Assembly: GCF_000169455.1 (NCBI RefSeq)
Contig: NZ_AAYC01000005.1
Location: 124,001-188,000 of the forward strand
Source: Roseobacter sp. SK209-2-6
GTDB lineage: Bacteria; Pseudomonadota; Alphaproteobacteria; Rhodobacterales; Rhodobacteraceae
DNA: 64,000 nucleotides
Direction: 5' to 3'
A program made the translations under genes and the position numbers. Numbering within the stretch: the stretch's first letter is position 1; each line of letters opens with the position of its first letter. The notes under the pieces are model-generated. The model made no database searches and had not been told where the DNA came from. It saw nothing but the letters and a program-made list of their open reading frames with translations. Shown one piece after another: positions 53,627 through 62,928 of this stretch.

Positions 53627-54016
53627 TCAGGAATCAAGCGGCGCGTAACTGCCGTCCGACCGGTGAACTTCCTGCCCACTTAGGGGCGGATTGAACGCGC
53701 AAACGAGGCGCAAGTCTCCGCCAATCGCCCGCACCTGGTGCCGGTCATTTTTGTCAAGAGCGTATACGGTAAACGGTTCAAGAGGTTGCCAGTTATTCTC
53801 ACCGGCCAGCGTCACCTCTCCCCGGCCTGCGATGCAGTAACAGGCCTCCAAGTGATGTTTGTATTCAAGCTCCAACGTGGCCCCGTCTTCGATAATTGTA
53901 TCGGTCATCGAAAACCCCATCCCGTCGGATGCCAGCAACAAGCGACGGCTTTTCCAACCAGGGCCGGAAACGTCTCTGTCGGTATTGGCAATGTCGGTCA
54001 GGCTTCGTACGATCAT
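53627..54016 (-). CDS. Ectoine-synthase-like cupin protein (orphan EctC)
   Basis: 129 residues from the ATG at 54016, with AAGGAGC upstream. The protein starts MIVRSLTDIANT and has the EctC pattern ELEYKHHLEACYCIAGRGEV (metal-binding cupin region), PFTVYALDKNDRHQVRA and RLVCAFNPPLSGQEVH. True EctC closes N-gamma-acetyl-diaminobutyrate to ectoine. No ectA or ectB is here, so it is an orphan; orphan EctC proteins may act on imported precursors or related cyclic amidines. Last gene of a leftward four-gene operon. Confidence 0.9.
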   Translation of the reverse strand: MIVRSLTDIANTDRDVSGPGWKSRRLLLASDGMGFSMTDTIIEDGATLELEYKHHLEACYCIAGRGEVTLAGENNWQPLEPFTVYALDKNDRHQVRAIGGDLRLVCAFNPPLSGQEVHRSDGSYAPLDS

Positions 54017-54033
54017 TGTTTGCTCCTTAGGGT

Positions 54034-55368
54034 TCATAGGTGTTTAGATATAAGGGATGCGAGATGAAGCGCCCCATGGTCGGCATTTCGTGCGCCAATC
54101 AACTGAAGCGAGACTGGTGTTCCGGCGGCGGTGGCCTCAACCATCGGTATCGACACAGAGGGCAGATCTAGGTGATTGGCGATAGCGGTGTTGCGAATGA
54201 TCAGGCTATTCATCCGCAAGTAATTTTTCTCTTCGGTCAGTTGGTTCAGCCTAGGCGGAAGGATAGGAAGTGTGGGCAATAGCAGGCCGTCAAAATCAGC
54301 CAGAATTTTATCGGAAAGGCGTCGCAGCCCGCGCATCTTTTCAAGCAATTGACTGTAGCGTGCCGAAGATATTTTTGCAGCCTGTTCCATGCGCATAGCG
54401 ATACGTGGGTCATATTCCGCCCGCTGCTTTGCGAGATAATCTTTGTGAAACTGAAACGCTTCGTAAGTCACGATGTCAGAGGGCGGCAATTCGTTTGCAA
54501 TCTGGTCAAACAGAAACGGTCGGCGATCTGTTTTGACCCCCAGATCGGTCAGAACGGAAATGGCCTGGTCATAGTAATTGCGTACCTCAGAATCGGTTTC
54601 TTCCAGGAGCAAGTCAGTTGGGAGCAGGAACCGCTTCCCGCAAAGAGAGTGTTTGCTCTGCACGCCCTCGTGGCCGGTCACGGCGTCGAACAGCGCAGCA
54701 AGGCCAGAAACATCTGGGGCGATCAGCCCTGGCACATCAAAACTTGGAGCAAGTGGAATGATACCCCGGCTGGGAAACACGCTCTGAGACGGGCGAAAAC
54801 CGGCCAATCCGCAACACGCCGCGGGGATACGACAGGACCCACTGGTGTCCGAGCCGACGGCGAACAGGCTCATTCCTTCGGCAACTGAAACCGCGCCGCC
54901 AGACGATGATCCGCCGGCAACCATGCTCTGGGCGCGGCCTGCCGGTGACAGCGGGGTTCCAAAATGGCTGTTCAGACCAAGGCCGGAATAGGCGAATTCC
55001 GTCATGTTCGTCTGCCCGATCAAAACAGCCCCCAAGGCCCGCAGTTTCGCGAGGAATGGAGCGTCTCTGCTTGCACGGGGATTGTTTTTCAGAACCGGCG
55101 ATGCGGCACAGGTCACACGCCCTTGAACATCGAAATTGTCTTTTACTGAAAACGGCACTCCCGCTAACGAAGGACACTTCTGACCCGTTGCGCGTTTTTC
55201 ATCCCAATATGACGCCTCATGCCGCGCCTGATCCGGAAAAAGGCGCCGAAAACTAACATTCCCCTGCAAAGCCGGGTCAGCCGCATGTGAAAGGGCCTGG
55301 TCAACCAGTTCTGCTGCGGTAATGCGGCCGCTCTCGAGACCTGCCAGGATGAGGTTCAGATTTTGCAT
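54034..55368 (-). CDS. Amidase (amidase-signature family)
   Basis: 444 residues. The Ser-Ser-Lys triad is present: Lys in VPFSVKDNFDV, Ser in AGGSSSGGAVSVA, and Ser in GSDTSGSCRIPA. Closest in type to AtzF/GatA-like amidases that hydrolyse small amides. It lies 17 bp upstream of the EctC-like gene and downstream of a EutA-like gene, so it probably cleaves an amide made or used in that pathway. Substrate unknown. Confidence 0.93.
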   Translation of the reverse strand: MQNLNLILAGLESGRITAAELVDQALSHAADPALQGNVSFRRLFPDQARHEASYWDEKRATGQKCPSLAGVPFSVKDNFDVQGRVTCAASPVLKNNPRASRDAPFLAKLRALGAVLIGQTNMTEFAYSGLGLNSHFGTPLSPAGRAQSMVAGGSSSGGAVSVAEGMSLFAVGSDTSGSCRIPAACCGLAGFRPSQSVFPSRGIIPLAPSFDVPGLIAPDVSGLAALFDAVTGHEGVQSKHSLCGKRFLLPTDLLLEETDSEVRNYYDQAISVLTDLGVKTDRRPFLFDQIANELPPSDIVTYEAFQFHKDYLAKQRAEYDPRIAMRMEQAAKISSARYSQLLEKMRGLRRLSDKILADFDGLLLPTLPILPPRLNQLTEEKNYLRMNSLIIRNTAIANHLDLPSVSIPMVEATAAGTPVSLQLIGARNADHGALHLASLISKHL

Positions 55369-55496
55369 TGTAGTTTTGTCATTGCCCTGGGGTTATTGTC
55401 AGGCGGCAAACTCAGGTGTTGACCGGGGTGAGTTTTAAAACGGTTTGAACAAACCGCGCATTCCTTTACCGAAGAGGATAATTTTAGATCACACCT

Positions 55497-56279
55497 TCAA
55501 CGCAAAAGAAGCTGTCCGAAGCCGGTGACAGGTTTGTCGTAGCCGCTCAGCCGCAAAGACTGCCAAAACATGCATTGATTACTGCAAAACACGGGTTTGT
55601 TCAGCGTGCTTTCAAGCCGTTCAATGGTTTCTACTGTTCTGACGCCTGTGCAGGAAACGAACACTGCATCCGCATCTTCGTGGACAATATCAACCACCGC
55701 GTCATGGATGGTCTCCGGCTTCAGACGGGCCATATCCTGATCGTCAAGCAAACCGAAATACGCTTGATTAAGAACTTCTGTCCCCTGACTTTCGATAAAT
55801 TCACCCATGGCCGCGGTGATTTCCAATGTATAGGGGGTCAGGAGTGTTATCCGTTTGATGTTGCTGGCCTCGAAAGCCGCTATTGCGGCTAAAATTGGTG
55901 TCACGACCTGAGCGCCGGGCCTGCCTTTTTGAATTTGAGCCGTCACTTCTTCGGGGCCAATTAAAACTGAGGCTGAGGTGCAGCTGTAGGCGATGACATC
56001 AATATGGGTCGTGGGCAAGATGAGGGAGGCGGCCTCAGACAGCTGTGGCCCCATCCGGCGCAGGTTTCCCTCCGTAACCGGAATTTCAAGCGGAACTCTT
56101 GTCGAATAGTAGCAAATCTCTCCTCCGCGTGGCGTCATGAGGCCAAAGTCCCGCTCAGTGATCATATCGCTGGAAAGGACGATCAAGCCGATCCTGTTGG
56201 GTCCAGGCTTGTCCCCGAGATTGGGGACAAAATATTCATTTTCGCGCGTGGCAGATGATGGTTCGGCGGGGGGTGGCAT
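55497..56279 (-). CDS. EutA / maleate-isomerase-like protein (Asp/Glu-racemase superfamily)
   Basis: 260 residues from the ATG at 56279 (AGGA upstream); an upstream TTG at 56330 is less likely. The two catalytic Cys positions are in VIAYSCTSASVLIG and VFVSCTGVRTVE, and GLIVLSSDMITERDF matches the start of maleate isomerases and of EutA from ectoine-utilisation clusters. Either a cis-trans isomerase or a racemase acting on a small dicarboxylate or amino acid. Being next to an EctC-like gene makes the EutA relationship attractive but not proven. Confidence 0.82.
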   Translation of the reverse strand: MPPPAEPSSATRENEYFVPNLGDKPGPNRIGLIVLSSDMITERDFGLMTPRGGEICYYSTRVPLEIPVTEGNLRRMGPQLSEAASLILPTTHIDVIAYSCTSASVLIGPEEVTAQIQKGRPGAQVVTPILAAIAAFEASNIKRITLLTPYTLEITAAMGEFIESQGTEVLNQAYFGLLDDQDMARLKPETIHDAVVDIVHEDADAVFVSCTGVRTVETIERLESTLNKPVFCSNQCMFWQSLRLSGYDKPVTGFGQLLLR

Positions 56280-56342
56280 AAATCTAATTCCTGACGGGTT
56301 TTCAGTTTGAGCTATGACTCTGCCCTGCAAAACGAAGAAACT

Positions 56343-57092
56343 TTAGCGCACTGCTCGGTTCATGCCGCCGTCTGACAAGATGCTTTGCCCGTTGATGTAA
56401 CGTGCGCCGTCTGACGCCAGAAATACGCAAGCCTGACCGATTTCTTCAAAAGTAGCGGGGCGCTGTGCCGGGATGGACCGTCGGGCAAACTCGGACAGAT
56501 TCACATTTTCACAGAATCCGGGGAGCAGGTTGTTCATCCTGATGTTGTAGCGGGCGTAACGGTCTCCGAAAAGTTTCGAGAAGCTGTGCAACGCTCCGCG
56601 CAACATACTCATGGGATATGGTGCGCGTGGCTCGATGGTATTCATTGACGAAATGTTCACAAAGGCTCCCCCGCCCTGTTTAATCAGGATCGGAGTGACT
56701 ATGCGTGCGATTTTGACGACGTTCAGCACGTACATTTCCAGGCTTTCGTGCCACAGCTCGTCCGTCAATTCGAGCAATGGTCCGTCAAAATCCGGATCAA
56801 AGCCAACTGTCTTGATCGCTTCGGGAACGGAACCGCCATGGCCCATATTGCTGACAATAGCATCGATCCGGCCATATTTGCTCATCGTGTCGTCGACCAT
56901 CGCTTGCAGATCATCCACGTCCAGCACCGAGCCTCTGCGGCCGATACCCCCCAGTTCTTCGGCCAATTCGACAGAGCGGTTGGACGGTGACATCAGCGAA
57001 ACCTTGTAGCCTGCCTTTGCCATCTCCAAGGCGCAGCCCCGGCCAATTCCCTGACCCGTGCCGGTCATCAGTGCGACTTTTTCTTCGGACAT
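56343..57092 (-). CDS. Short-chain dehydrogenase/reductase-like protein lacking the catalytic lysine
   Basis: 249 residues. NAD(P)-binding TGTGQGIGRG, the VNISS strand with catalytic-type Ser, and the C-terminal GQSILSDGGMNRAV are normal for the family. The catalytic site normally reads Tyr-x3-Lys; here it is Tyr-Pro-Met-Ser-Met, so the Lys is Met. The Tyr and Ser remain. It may have an altered mechanism, use a nearby Arg, or be non-catalytic. First gene of the leftward operon with EutA-like, amidase and EctC-like genes. Confidence 0.88.
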   Translation of the reverse strand: MSEEKVALMTGTGQGIGRGCALEMAKAGYKVSLMSPSNRSVELAEELGGIGRRGSVLDVDDLQAMVDDTMSKYGRIDAIVSNMGHGGSVPEAIKTVGFDPDFDGPLLELTDELWHESLEMYVLNVVKIARIVTPILIKQGGGAFVNISSMNTIEPRAPYPMSMLRGALHSFSKLFGDRYARYNIRMNNLLPGFCENVNLSEFARRSIPAQRPATFEEIGQACVFLASDGARYINGQSILSDGGMNRAVR

Positions 57093-57397
57093 AATTTTCT
57101 CCTGCTGTAGCAGCCTAGCAGGCGCGTGTTACATTGGGCACATGCCTGAGCTGAGAGAGGATTACTGCACCCATCTGAGAAAATCGAACGAGATTAACGC
57201 ATAGACCTGTTAGGTTATCTCACACCAGTGGAAACCCCGCATCCCATCTGGGGGGGAGTTTTAGGGGCGCTACAAGACGTAAGGAAGAATTTCGCACGGC
57301 AAATTATGAGCGACCACAAGGGCTCAGCGGTGAAAATAACCCAAACGCAGTCTTTCCCGGGTCAAAAGCCAGCGGTAACGCCGCATGGTTCGATTAC
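57093..57397. other. Intergenic region upstream of the SDR operon
   Basis: 305 bp containing the promoter of the SDR-EutA-amidase-EctC operon on its left side and the 3' flank of the LysR gene. A GGGGGG run occurs near 57250. I see no convincing gene, terminator or operator. Confidence 0.5.
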
Positions 57398-58273
57398 TTA
57401 AATCGACAACAGCCACTTCCTAAAAATCCTGACCGCGACACGGTCCTGATCGCCATGTCGGCAGACAAAGTGCAACCCGCGCTCCAAGGGCACACGGCTT
57501 GTGTCTAGTCGAATGAGCCTGCCCTGATCCAAATCCCTGGCAGCCAACAAATGTCGTGCCAACGCCACGCCTTGCCGGTCAATCGCGGCTTCCAGCAAGA
57601 CAGCGCTTTCGAAGAATTCAATGTTTCGCGAGGTGACCTGATCCGGGTTCAGGCCAACTTGCTCCGCCCATTTATTCCAACCTGCGTTGAAGGCGTCATA
57701 GAGCAGCGGCAACTGTAAGATGTCCTCGGCTGGCATCGGCAACCGAGCCTCCCCCACAAGCGCAGGCGATGCAACGACGACCAACTCTTCGTCGGTGATT
57801 TTCTCACTATAAAGCCCCTCCCAGGGGGGCACCCCAAACCGCAGGGCCACATCAACTTCAGACGTGTCGAAATCTGTAATGCCATCGTCGGTTTCCAGAA
57901 ACAGCGCGATGCCCGGATGTTCTCTTTGGAACAAAGGTAGACGGGGTACAAGCCATTTTAGCGCCACTGAATTTGGCAGCGATACCTTCAAGGACTGGTG
58001 TTGGTGTTGCCGTTTGACATCCGACACGCCTTTTTGCAGTGATGTGAAGGCCTCTTGTGTGGACTGGTAAAGCCGCCAACCTTCCTTGGTCAATTCCACG
58101 CCATTTGGGCGGCGGTGAAACAATGTTGCCCCCAAATATTCTTCCAACAGCTTGATTTGGCGGCTTACCGCGCCATGCGTGACGTTCAAACTATCTGCCG
58201 CTTTGCTAAGACTAGACTGTCTAGCTGTTTCGTCAAAGGCCTGCAGGGCGCGAAGATGTCTGAGTTTTTCCAT
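57398..58273 (-). CDS. LysR-family regulator (GcvA-like)
   Basis: 291 residues from the ATG at 58273 (MEKLRHLRALQAFDETARQ). Helix-turn-helix LSKAADSLNVTHGAVSRQIKL is followed by the effector domain with LPNSVALKWLVPRLPLF, typical of the GcvA subgroup. It is divergent from the CynX-like MFS gene (128 bp) and lies 305 bp upstream of the SDR operon start, on the same strand; it could control either. Confidence 0.93.
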   Translation of the reverse strand: MEKLRHLRALQAFDETARQSSLSKAADSLNVTHGAVSRQIKLLEEYLGATLFHRRPNGVELTKEGWRLYQSTQEAFTSLQKGVSDVKRQHQHQSLKVSLPNSVALKWLVPRLPLFQREHPGIALFLETDDGITDFDTSEVDVALRFGVPPWEGLYSEKITDEELVVVASPALVGEARLPMPAEDILQLPLLYDAFNAGWNKWAEQVGLNPDQVTSRNIEFFESAVLLEAAIDRQGVALARHLLAARDLDQGRLIRLDTSRVPLERGLHFVCRHGDQDRVAVRIFRKWLLSI

Positions 58274-58401
58274 GGCTTGAGAATACCTAACACCATTCAG
58301 AGAAAAATTCGATAGGACTCTCACCCCTGAACGGGTTACCTTACCTCCCTGTTCGATACGTACTGCCAAAACTCACACCAGTGACCAGGCCAACCCGCCT
58401 C

Positions 58402-59607
58402 ATGACGCAAAATGTTGCCAATCCCTTATCTCCGCCGATACCTTTTGGAACGCTCGCTGTCCTTTGGCTGGTTGGCTGGACATTGCGCGTTCACATTCTG
58501 GCTGCGCCGCCATTGGCGACGCGCATTGCTGAAAGTTTTGGACTTGGTGAGGCGGCAGCGGGCGCGCTGACGATGCTGCCCGTTGTGGCAGTCGCTTTCG
58601 GTGCCATTCCAGCGGCATGGATCATTGCACGCTTCGGCCTTCGCGCCGCTGTCGTAACAGGCCTTCTTGTCATGACCGTTGCGTCCGTTGCCCGTGGGCA
58701 GGTACCCTCAGCTTCAATGTTGTTTGTAGCATCAGCAATTATGGGATTGGGTGTTGCAGTGTTCCAAACGGCTCTGCCTGCAGCGACGCGCGTTTGGACG
58801 CCCACGCATGTTGCACTTGGCAGCGCGGTCTATCTCAATGGCATGATGATGGGCGAATTGTCAGGGGCCGGGCTGACATTACCGGTCGTGCTGCCATTGG
58901 CAGGGGGTGATTGGCGGTTTGCCCTGGTCCTCTGGTCCATACCGATATTGTTGATCACAATGTTGGTGGCTTTGGTACGTCTACCCAAGGTTCAACCCAA
59001 CACAGGGAGAGCGGCTTTGCCCGGGCTGTGTCAGGAAGCGTCCCTCCCTCGATGGAATGACGTCCGCGTCTGGCAATACGGGCTACTGCTGAGCAGTTCA
59101 GTTGTCGCCTTCTTTGTAATCAATGCTTATTCTGGATCGCTTCTCCAATCGAGAGGCGAATCCCACACAGCCGGAGCGTTCCACTTTGCTTACAACGCCA
59201 CACCTGTATTTGCCTCGTTTGTGGTTCTCCTGGCTCCGAAATGGGTTGGGTCGCGCAGGCCGATTGCGGTATCGGCTTTGTTTGCCTGGCTTGGCTTGGC
59301 AGGATTTTTTCTCCTGAAGGGCTGGGCGTCCTGGGGTTCAGCATTGGTTGCCGGATTTGCCGCGACCATCGAATTGATCCTCCTGGTCTCGCTGCCTCCT
59401 GTGATTGCCAAAGGGATTGCTGTTACGAGGCTCAGCGCTGGAATGACGCTCATCGGTTTTTCCATCGCCTTCCTGCTAACATTGCTCGGCGGTTGGCTGG
59501 CTGATAGCACGGGTTGGATCGAAATGGCTCTGACACCGTCGTTGATATTTATGATGGCGGCTTTCGCGACATTGGGTCGAACAGCGCACTATCCAAACTA
59601 TTACTAG
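58402..59607 (+). CDS. MFS transporter, CynX/NimT-like
   Basis: 401 residues from the ATG at 58402; a GTG at 58381 would add seven residues, and neither has a strong binding site. Twelve helices; RFGLRAAVVTGLL in the 2-3 loop and the overall pattern fit the cyanate/nitroimidazole transporter subgroup. With the divergent LysR gene and the nearby amidase operon it may import or export an amide-like or cyclic nitrogen compound. Confidence 0.88.
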   Translation: MTQNVANPLSPPIPFGTLAVLWLVGWTLRVHILAAPPLATRIAESFGLGEAAAGALTMLPVVAVAFGAIPAAWIIARFGLRAAVVTGLLVMTVASVARGQVPSASMLFVASAIMGLGVAVFQTALPAATRVWTPTHVALGSAVYLNGMMMGELSGAGLTLPVVLPLAGGDWRFALVLWSIPILLITMLVALVRLPKVQPNTGRAALPGLCQEASLPRWNDVRVWQYGLLLSSSVVAFFVINAYSGSLLQSRGESHTAGAFHFAYNATPVFASFVVLLAPKWVGSRRPIAVSALFAWLGLAGFFLLKGWASWGSALVAGFAATIELILLVSLPPVIAKGIAVTRLSAGMTLIGFSIAFLLTLLGGWLADSTGWIEMALTPSLIFMMAAFATLGRTAHYPNYY

Positions 59608-59712
59608 TGGAAAGGGACGGCATTCAGACAATTATACGATTGCTGCGAAGAGCTGTTTCAACGGTGGAGCAATACAGAGGCCAGGTGACGACGGGCCAAT
59701 CACGCCGGACGC

Positions 59713-60294
59713 TTAATTTATGGCGACCATTGCGTTTTGAAGTTCCGACACGCGCTTCTGTAAAATTTCCAAATTTTCGTCGAAAATTTCCAGACGCTCA
59801 ATGCTTTTGCACGTGTTGAACAAATACTCGGAATTGGGACCGCGACTGCCGGAGGCATGCGCTATGATTTGCGCCTGAGCTTCTAGAGTTAGCGCACCGC
59901 AATACTCTTCGTGAGATGGATCGATAACATAGCAAATAGCATCCACCTTTTCACCAGAGTCCAAGATGACCGGGCAGAGTAATTCTTGATAAGCGTCTGA
60001 GGTCAGTTCACGCTGACGTAAATCGCCAATTGCTTTAGAAGCATTCTTAGCCTCTACAAAATACACGACACCATGGCACTGGGTGCCCCGTTGTTTTTCC
60101 AAGGCAAGAACCAAGCCAGGGCATTGCTTGGTTCCACGATAACGCACCGACCACATGCAGAAGCTACGAAAATACCCGTCGATGCGAGCAGTGTGTTTCT
60201 CTGAAAAAATGAAGTCTGGTCGCCAAATCAGAGATCCATAACCAAAAACCCAAAATCCACTTTCAGTCATTTTTTCAATTTTCGACCTATTCAT
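59713..60294 (-). CDS. ChaC-like gamma-glutamylcyclotransferase
   Basis: 193 residues from the ATG at 60294 (GAGGAAA upstream). The ChaC hallmark FGYGSLIWRPDF lies near residues 17-28, and the conserved acid is in LRQRELTSDAYQE. ChaC proteins cleave glutathione to 5-oxoproline and Cys-Gly. The C-terminal 30 residues form a coiled-coil-like helix (LEIFDENLEILQKRVSEL). Composition is more AT-rich than the core genes, in keeping with acquisition. Confidence 0.85.
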   Translation of the reverse strand: MNRSKIEKMTESGFWVFGYGSLIWRPDFIFSEKHTARIDGYFRSFCMWSVRYRGTKQCPGLVLALEKQRGTQCHGVVYFVEAKNASKAIGDLRQRELTSDAYQELLCPVILDSGEKVDAICYVIDPSHEEYCGALTLEAQAQIIAHASGSRGPNSEYLFNTCKSIERLEIFDENLEILQKRVSELQNAMVAIN

Positions 60295-62076
60295 TACGTT
60301 TCCTCAATCGATCTGTGCCGTAATTTGTTGACGCTATCTTGGATGCCACCATGGAATGTGCGTGTATTTGCCCTTTAAAGCACCGGGTCTACGATAACAG
60401 AATGCTCGACGACCGCCGACATCGGGAAACAAACATCTGCTTGGCTTTCCAATATTCCAACACAGGCATGCCCCCAATCGGTTTATTGGAAGCGTCTTGC
60501 GCCATAGGGTCTGCGATGTCCTTTGATCCGAACACGATGGCGATTTCTTGCTCCGACATTGCGATGTTTCCACCTTTTGATTTTAGAAGAGAGATCAGAG
60601 CGACCGGAATCGCATTGCTTTGGAGGGCCCCTGAATTCTTGATTGAAAAATAGAAACATCTCCCAACTACGTAAATCGAATTTTAGGCACGTTCACGCCA
60701 GAAAAACTCACATACGTCAGGTGTGCGCAACCAGACCTTCAGCGCATACGAGGACTAGCATGTGATACTGACGCGATTTGCAGGACCGCTCAAGCTGAAG
60801 ACACGGGCACCGGCAATCGGCGCGCACTCGGCAATGAGGAAGGCGTGCGTGACCCTGGCCAGACGCCTCGCGTTTGGAAAAGCACCGCTGGGGGAGCTTG
60901 TCTCATAGCAGGTAGCCAGTCATCGGACAGAAGGCTCAGACCGGAAACTGCGCCTAGAGCCTACAGGAAGCCCCTAACGCGCAATCTGCTATAAGAGAGA
61001 GGTCTGCATTGCTTCCTGAAACGATGGCGACAACAGACTTTCCTTCCCACTCTTCTGCATGTTTTTGTGCCGCAGCCACTGCCACTGCTTCGCCCGGCTC
61101 TACCAGAATTTTCATCTCTTTCAGGATCAGCGAGATTGCTGACATTGCTTTCAGGTCAGAGACCGCAAACCCGTTGGCCAAGAGCTACCGGTTGATTGGG
61201 AACGTCAGCGCGCCTGGAAACTGCGTAGCGATGGAATCGACGGCCTGCTTCATTGCCTATCAACTCACGCACATTGCGCAGGAAAACAAGTGTGAGGGTT
61301 GGTTGAATTCGAGGCTCGCTTCTATGAGTTTCGCTGCCGGGAAACTCACCGTTTCTGCAAACTCGAACATTGCGCTTCGCTTTGAGCGCGTCAATTCACG
61401 ACGGCGGCACAAGCCCGGAACGTCCGCCGAGGCAGAGCCAAACAGGAAAAGCCATTCATCAATCGATTCCTATTTATTTGGGACGTCGCGCCAGCAATTG
61501 TCGCAAACCTGGAGGCAGACTGATGTGACCAAAAAGGCAAGTTTCGTCCTTCAACGGATTCCCGGACCACTGATTTTAAAGACAAAATAGCTGTGCCAGA
61601 GGCAAAACTATGTGCTCCTTCTCACTCCTTGCAAAGGATCAGATAGTTTTGCCTTTTTGATCAGATATGCCGCTTCTGGCAGCGTGGAACATATCATCCC
61701 GAAAAGATATTGAAACAACTTGCAGAGGTCGAAGTGTACGCACGAAGGGCCGAAAAACTGACTTTCGCTGCGACCTGCACCGATACGGGCTATGCGCAGA
61801 TAGGCACCTTTGCATAGATTAGGCACTTTCCCGAAAGCAGCCCTTCAACCTGAACGCAGCAAACAGCGGCTCGGCGCCCAATTCAGTCAGCGCGAATTGA
61901 CTAAAGATGCTGGGATCGCACTAGGCCCTCACAGCACATAGTGCTGAACTCGGAAACCGCCGCCAATGTCCGGAGACAACCCGCAATCAACCTGGCAATT
62001 CGAACACTTCAACCACTCGAAACCTGCATTGGCGGTATCCTGGAGTTTGGGCCCAGTCCACAGTTGCTATCGCTTT
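60295..62076. other. Gene-poor, decayed region of about 1.8 kb
   Basis: No intact gene can be supported. Pieces with coding character are a minus-strand stretch around 60430-60620 (reads GGNIAMSEQEIAIVFGSKD and NKPIGGMPVLEYWKAKQMF, no family recognised) and the threonine-dehydratase C-terminus at 60954-61181. The frames of up to 193 residues elsewhere on either strand have no start sites or motifs and look like chance. Confidence 0.6.
60954..61181 (-). pseudogene. Threonine/serine dehydratase C-terminal fragment
   Basis: About 75 residues. The stretch LILKEMKILVEPGEAVAVAA, then KSVVAIVSGSNADLSLIADC, matches the C-terminal part of PLP fold-type II dehydratases (VVEPGGAVALAA; VVVLSGGNVD). The N-terminal two-thirds with the PLP Lys is missing, and no continuing match is seen upstream. 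A remnant of a deleted gene. Confidence 0.72.
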
Positions 62077-62925
62077 TCAGGAGGTCAGGAGCTCGATTTG
62101 GTAGTCTTCCAAGCGGTCCTGGAGAAAAGTGTAGTCCCGTCGGGCTTTGCTTTGGGTCTCACGATCCAGAGTGAGGATACGGAAATCCTCCTCCCGGTCA
62201 GAGAACGCTTCAGGCGGGGTAGTTTCATCCTGCCATGGCAAACAAAAAAGAGAGTTCCCGTAAGTTTCGCCAGCCCTGTTCAGGGATAGGAAAAAGACCT
62301 GGTTCTCCAGGGCCCTTGCGATGGCAAAGGGGTGCCAGGTGTGAAAGCTCTTGTCCCGGTAATAGGCGCCGCAATGAAGGATTGCATCGACCCCATGGTC
62401 GATGACGAGCGTGCGAGCCAGTTCCGGGATACGAATGTCGTAGCAAATGATGGGGGACAGCTTAAAGCCGTTGATTTCGAATACAAAAAGATGGTTGCCG
62501 CGATGGAAATACTCTTTCTCCATCGATGCGCCATATTGGGCCAGATGCAATTTGTCGTAATGGCCGACAAGCTGACCGTCAGGGCCGACCACCCCTGTGC
62601 AGATGAAGGGGCCGCCTTCGCCGGCCCTCGCAAAGCCGAAGGACACTGATACCCCGTGCTCGATAGCCACTTGCCGCCAGGCTTGGAACGAGGCGCCGTC
62701 GAGCGGCTCGGCCAAGTCGTCCAGCCGCGCAAAGGTTTCACGCGAATAGTCGATGCTCGACAGTTCCGGCAGCACCACCAAGTCCACGGGCGTATCGGAG
62801 GCACGAAGACGGGCCCGGACTTTCCCAACCGAGGCGGCAAGATGTGCGTCCCGTTCGGCTGCTCTGGTCATTGCAGGTATGCTAATCTGGCAGGCCAGAA
62901 TTGTGAGCTTATCATTGGTGGGCAT
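62077..62925 (-). CDS. Carbon-nitrogen hydrolase (nitrilase superfamily)
   Basis: 282 residues. The Glu-Lys-Cys triad is complete: Glu in VVLPELSSIDY, Lys in HYDKLHLAQYG, Cys in PIICYDIRIPE. The family includes N-carbamoylases, beta-ureidopropionase and omega-amidase; the substrate is not clear. It lies 3 bp downstream of an RpiR-type regulator on the same strand, so the two form an operon. Confidence 0.93.
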   Translation of the reverse strand: MPTNDKLTILACQISIPAMTRAAERDAHLAASVGKVRARLRASDTPVDLVVLPELSSIDYSRETFARLDDLAEPLDGASFQAWRQVAIEHGVSVSFGFARAGEGGPFICTGVVGPDGQLVGHYDKLHLAQYGASMEKEYFHRGNHLFVFEINGFKLSPIICYDIRIPELARTLVIDHGVDAILHCGAYYRDKSFHTWHPFAIARALENQVFFLSLNRAGETYGNSLFCLPWQDETTPPEAFSDREEDFRILTLDRETQSKARRDYTFLQDRLEDYQIELLTS

Positions 62926-62928
62926 TTT

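Noticed and set aside
61009-61590. A 193-residue plus-strand frame in the decayed region
   Set aside because: It is partly antisense to the threonine-dehydratase fragment and has no motifs or binding site.
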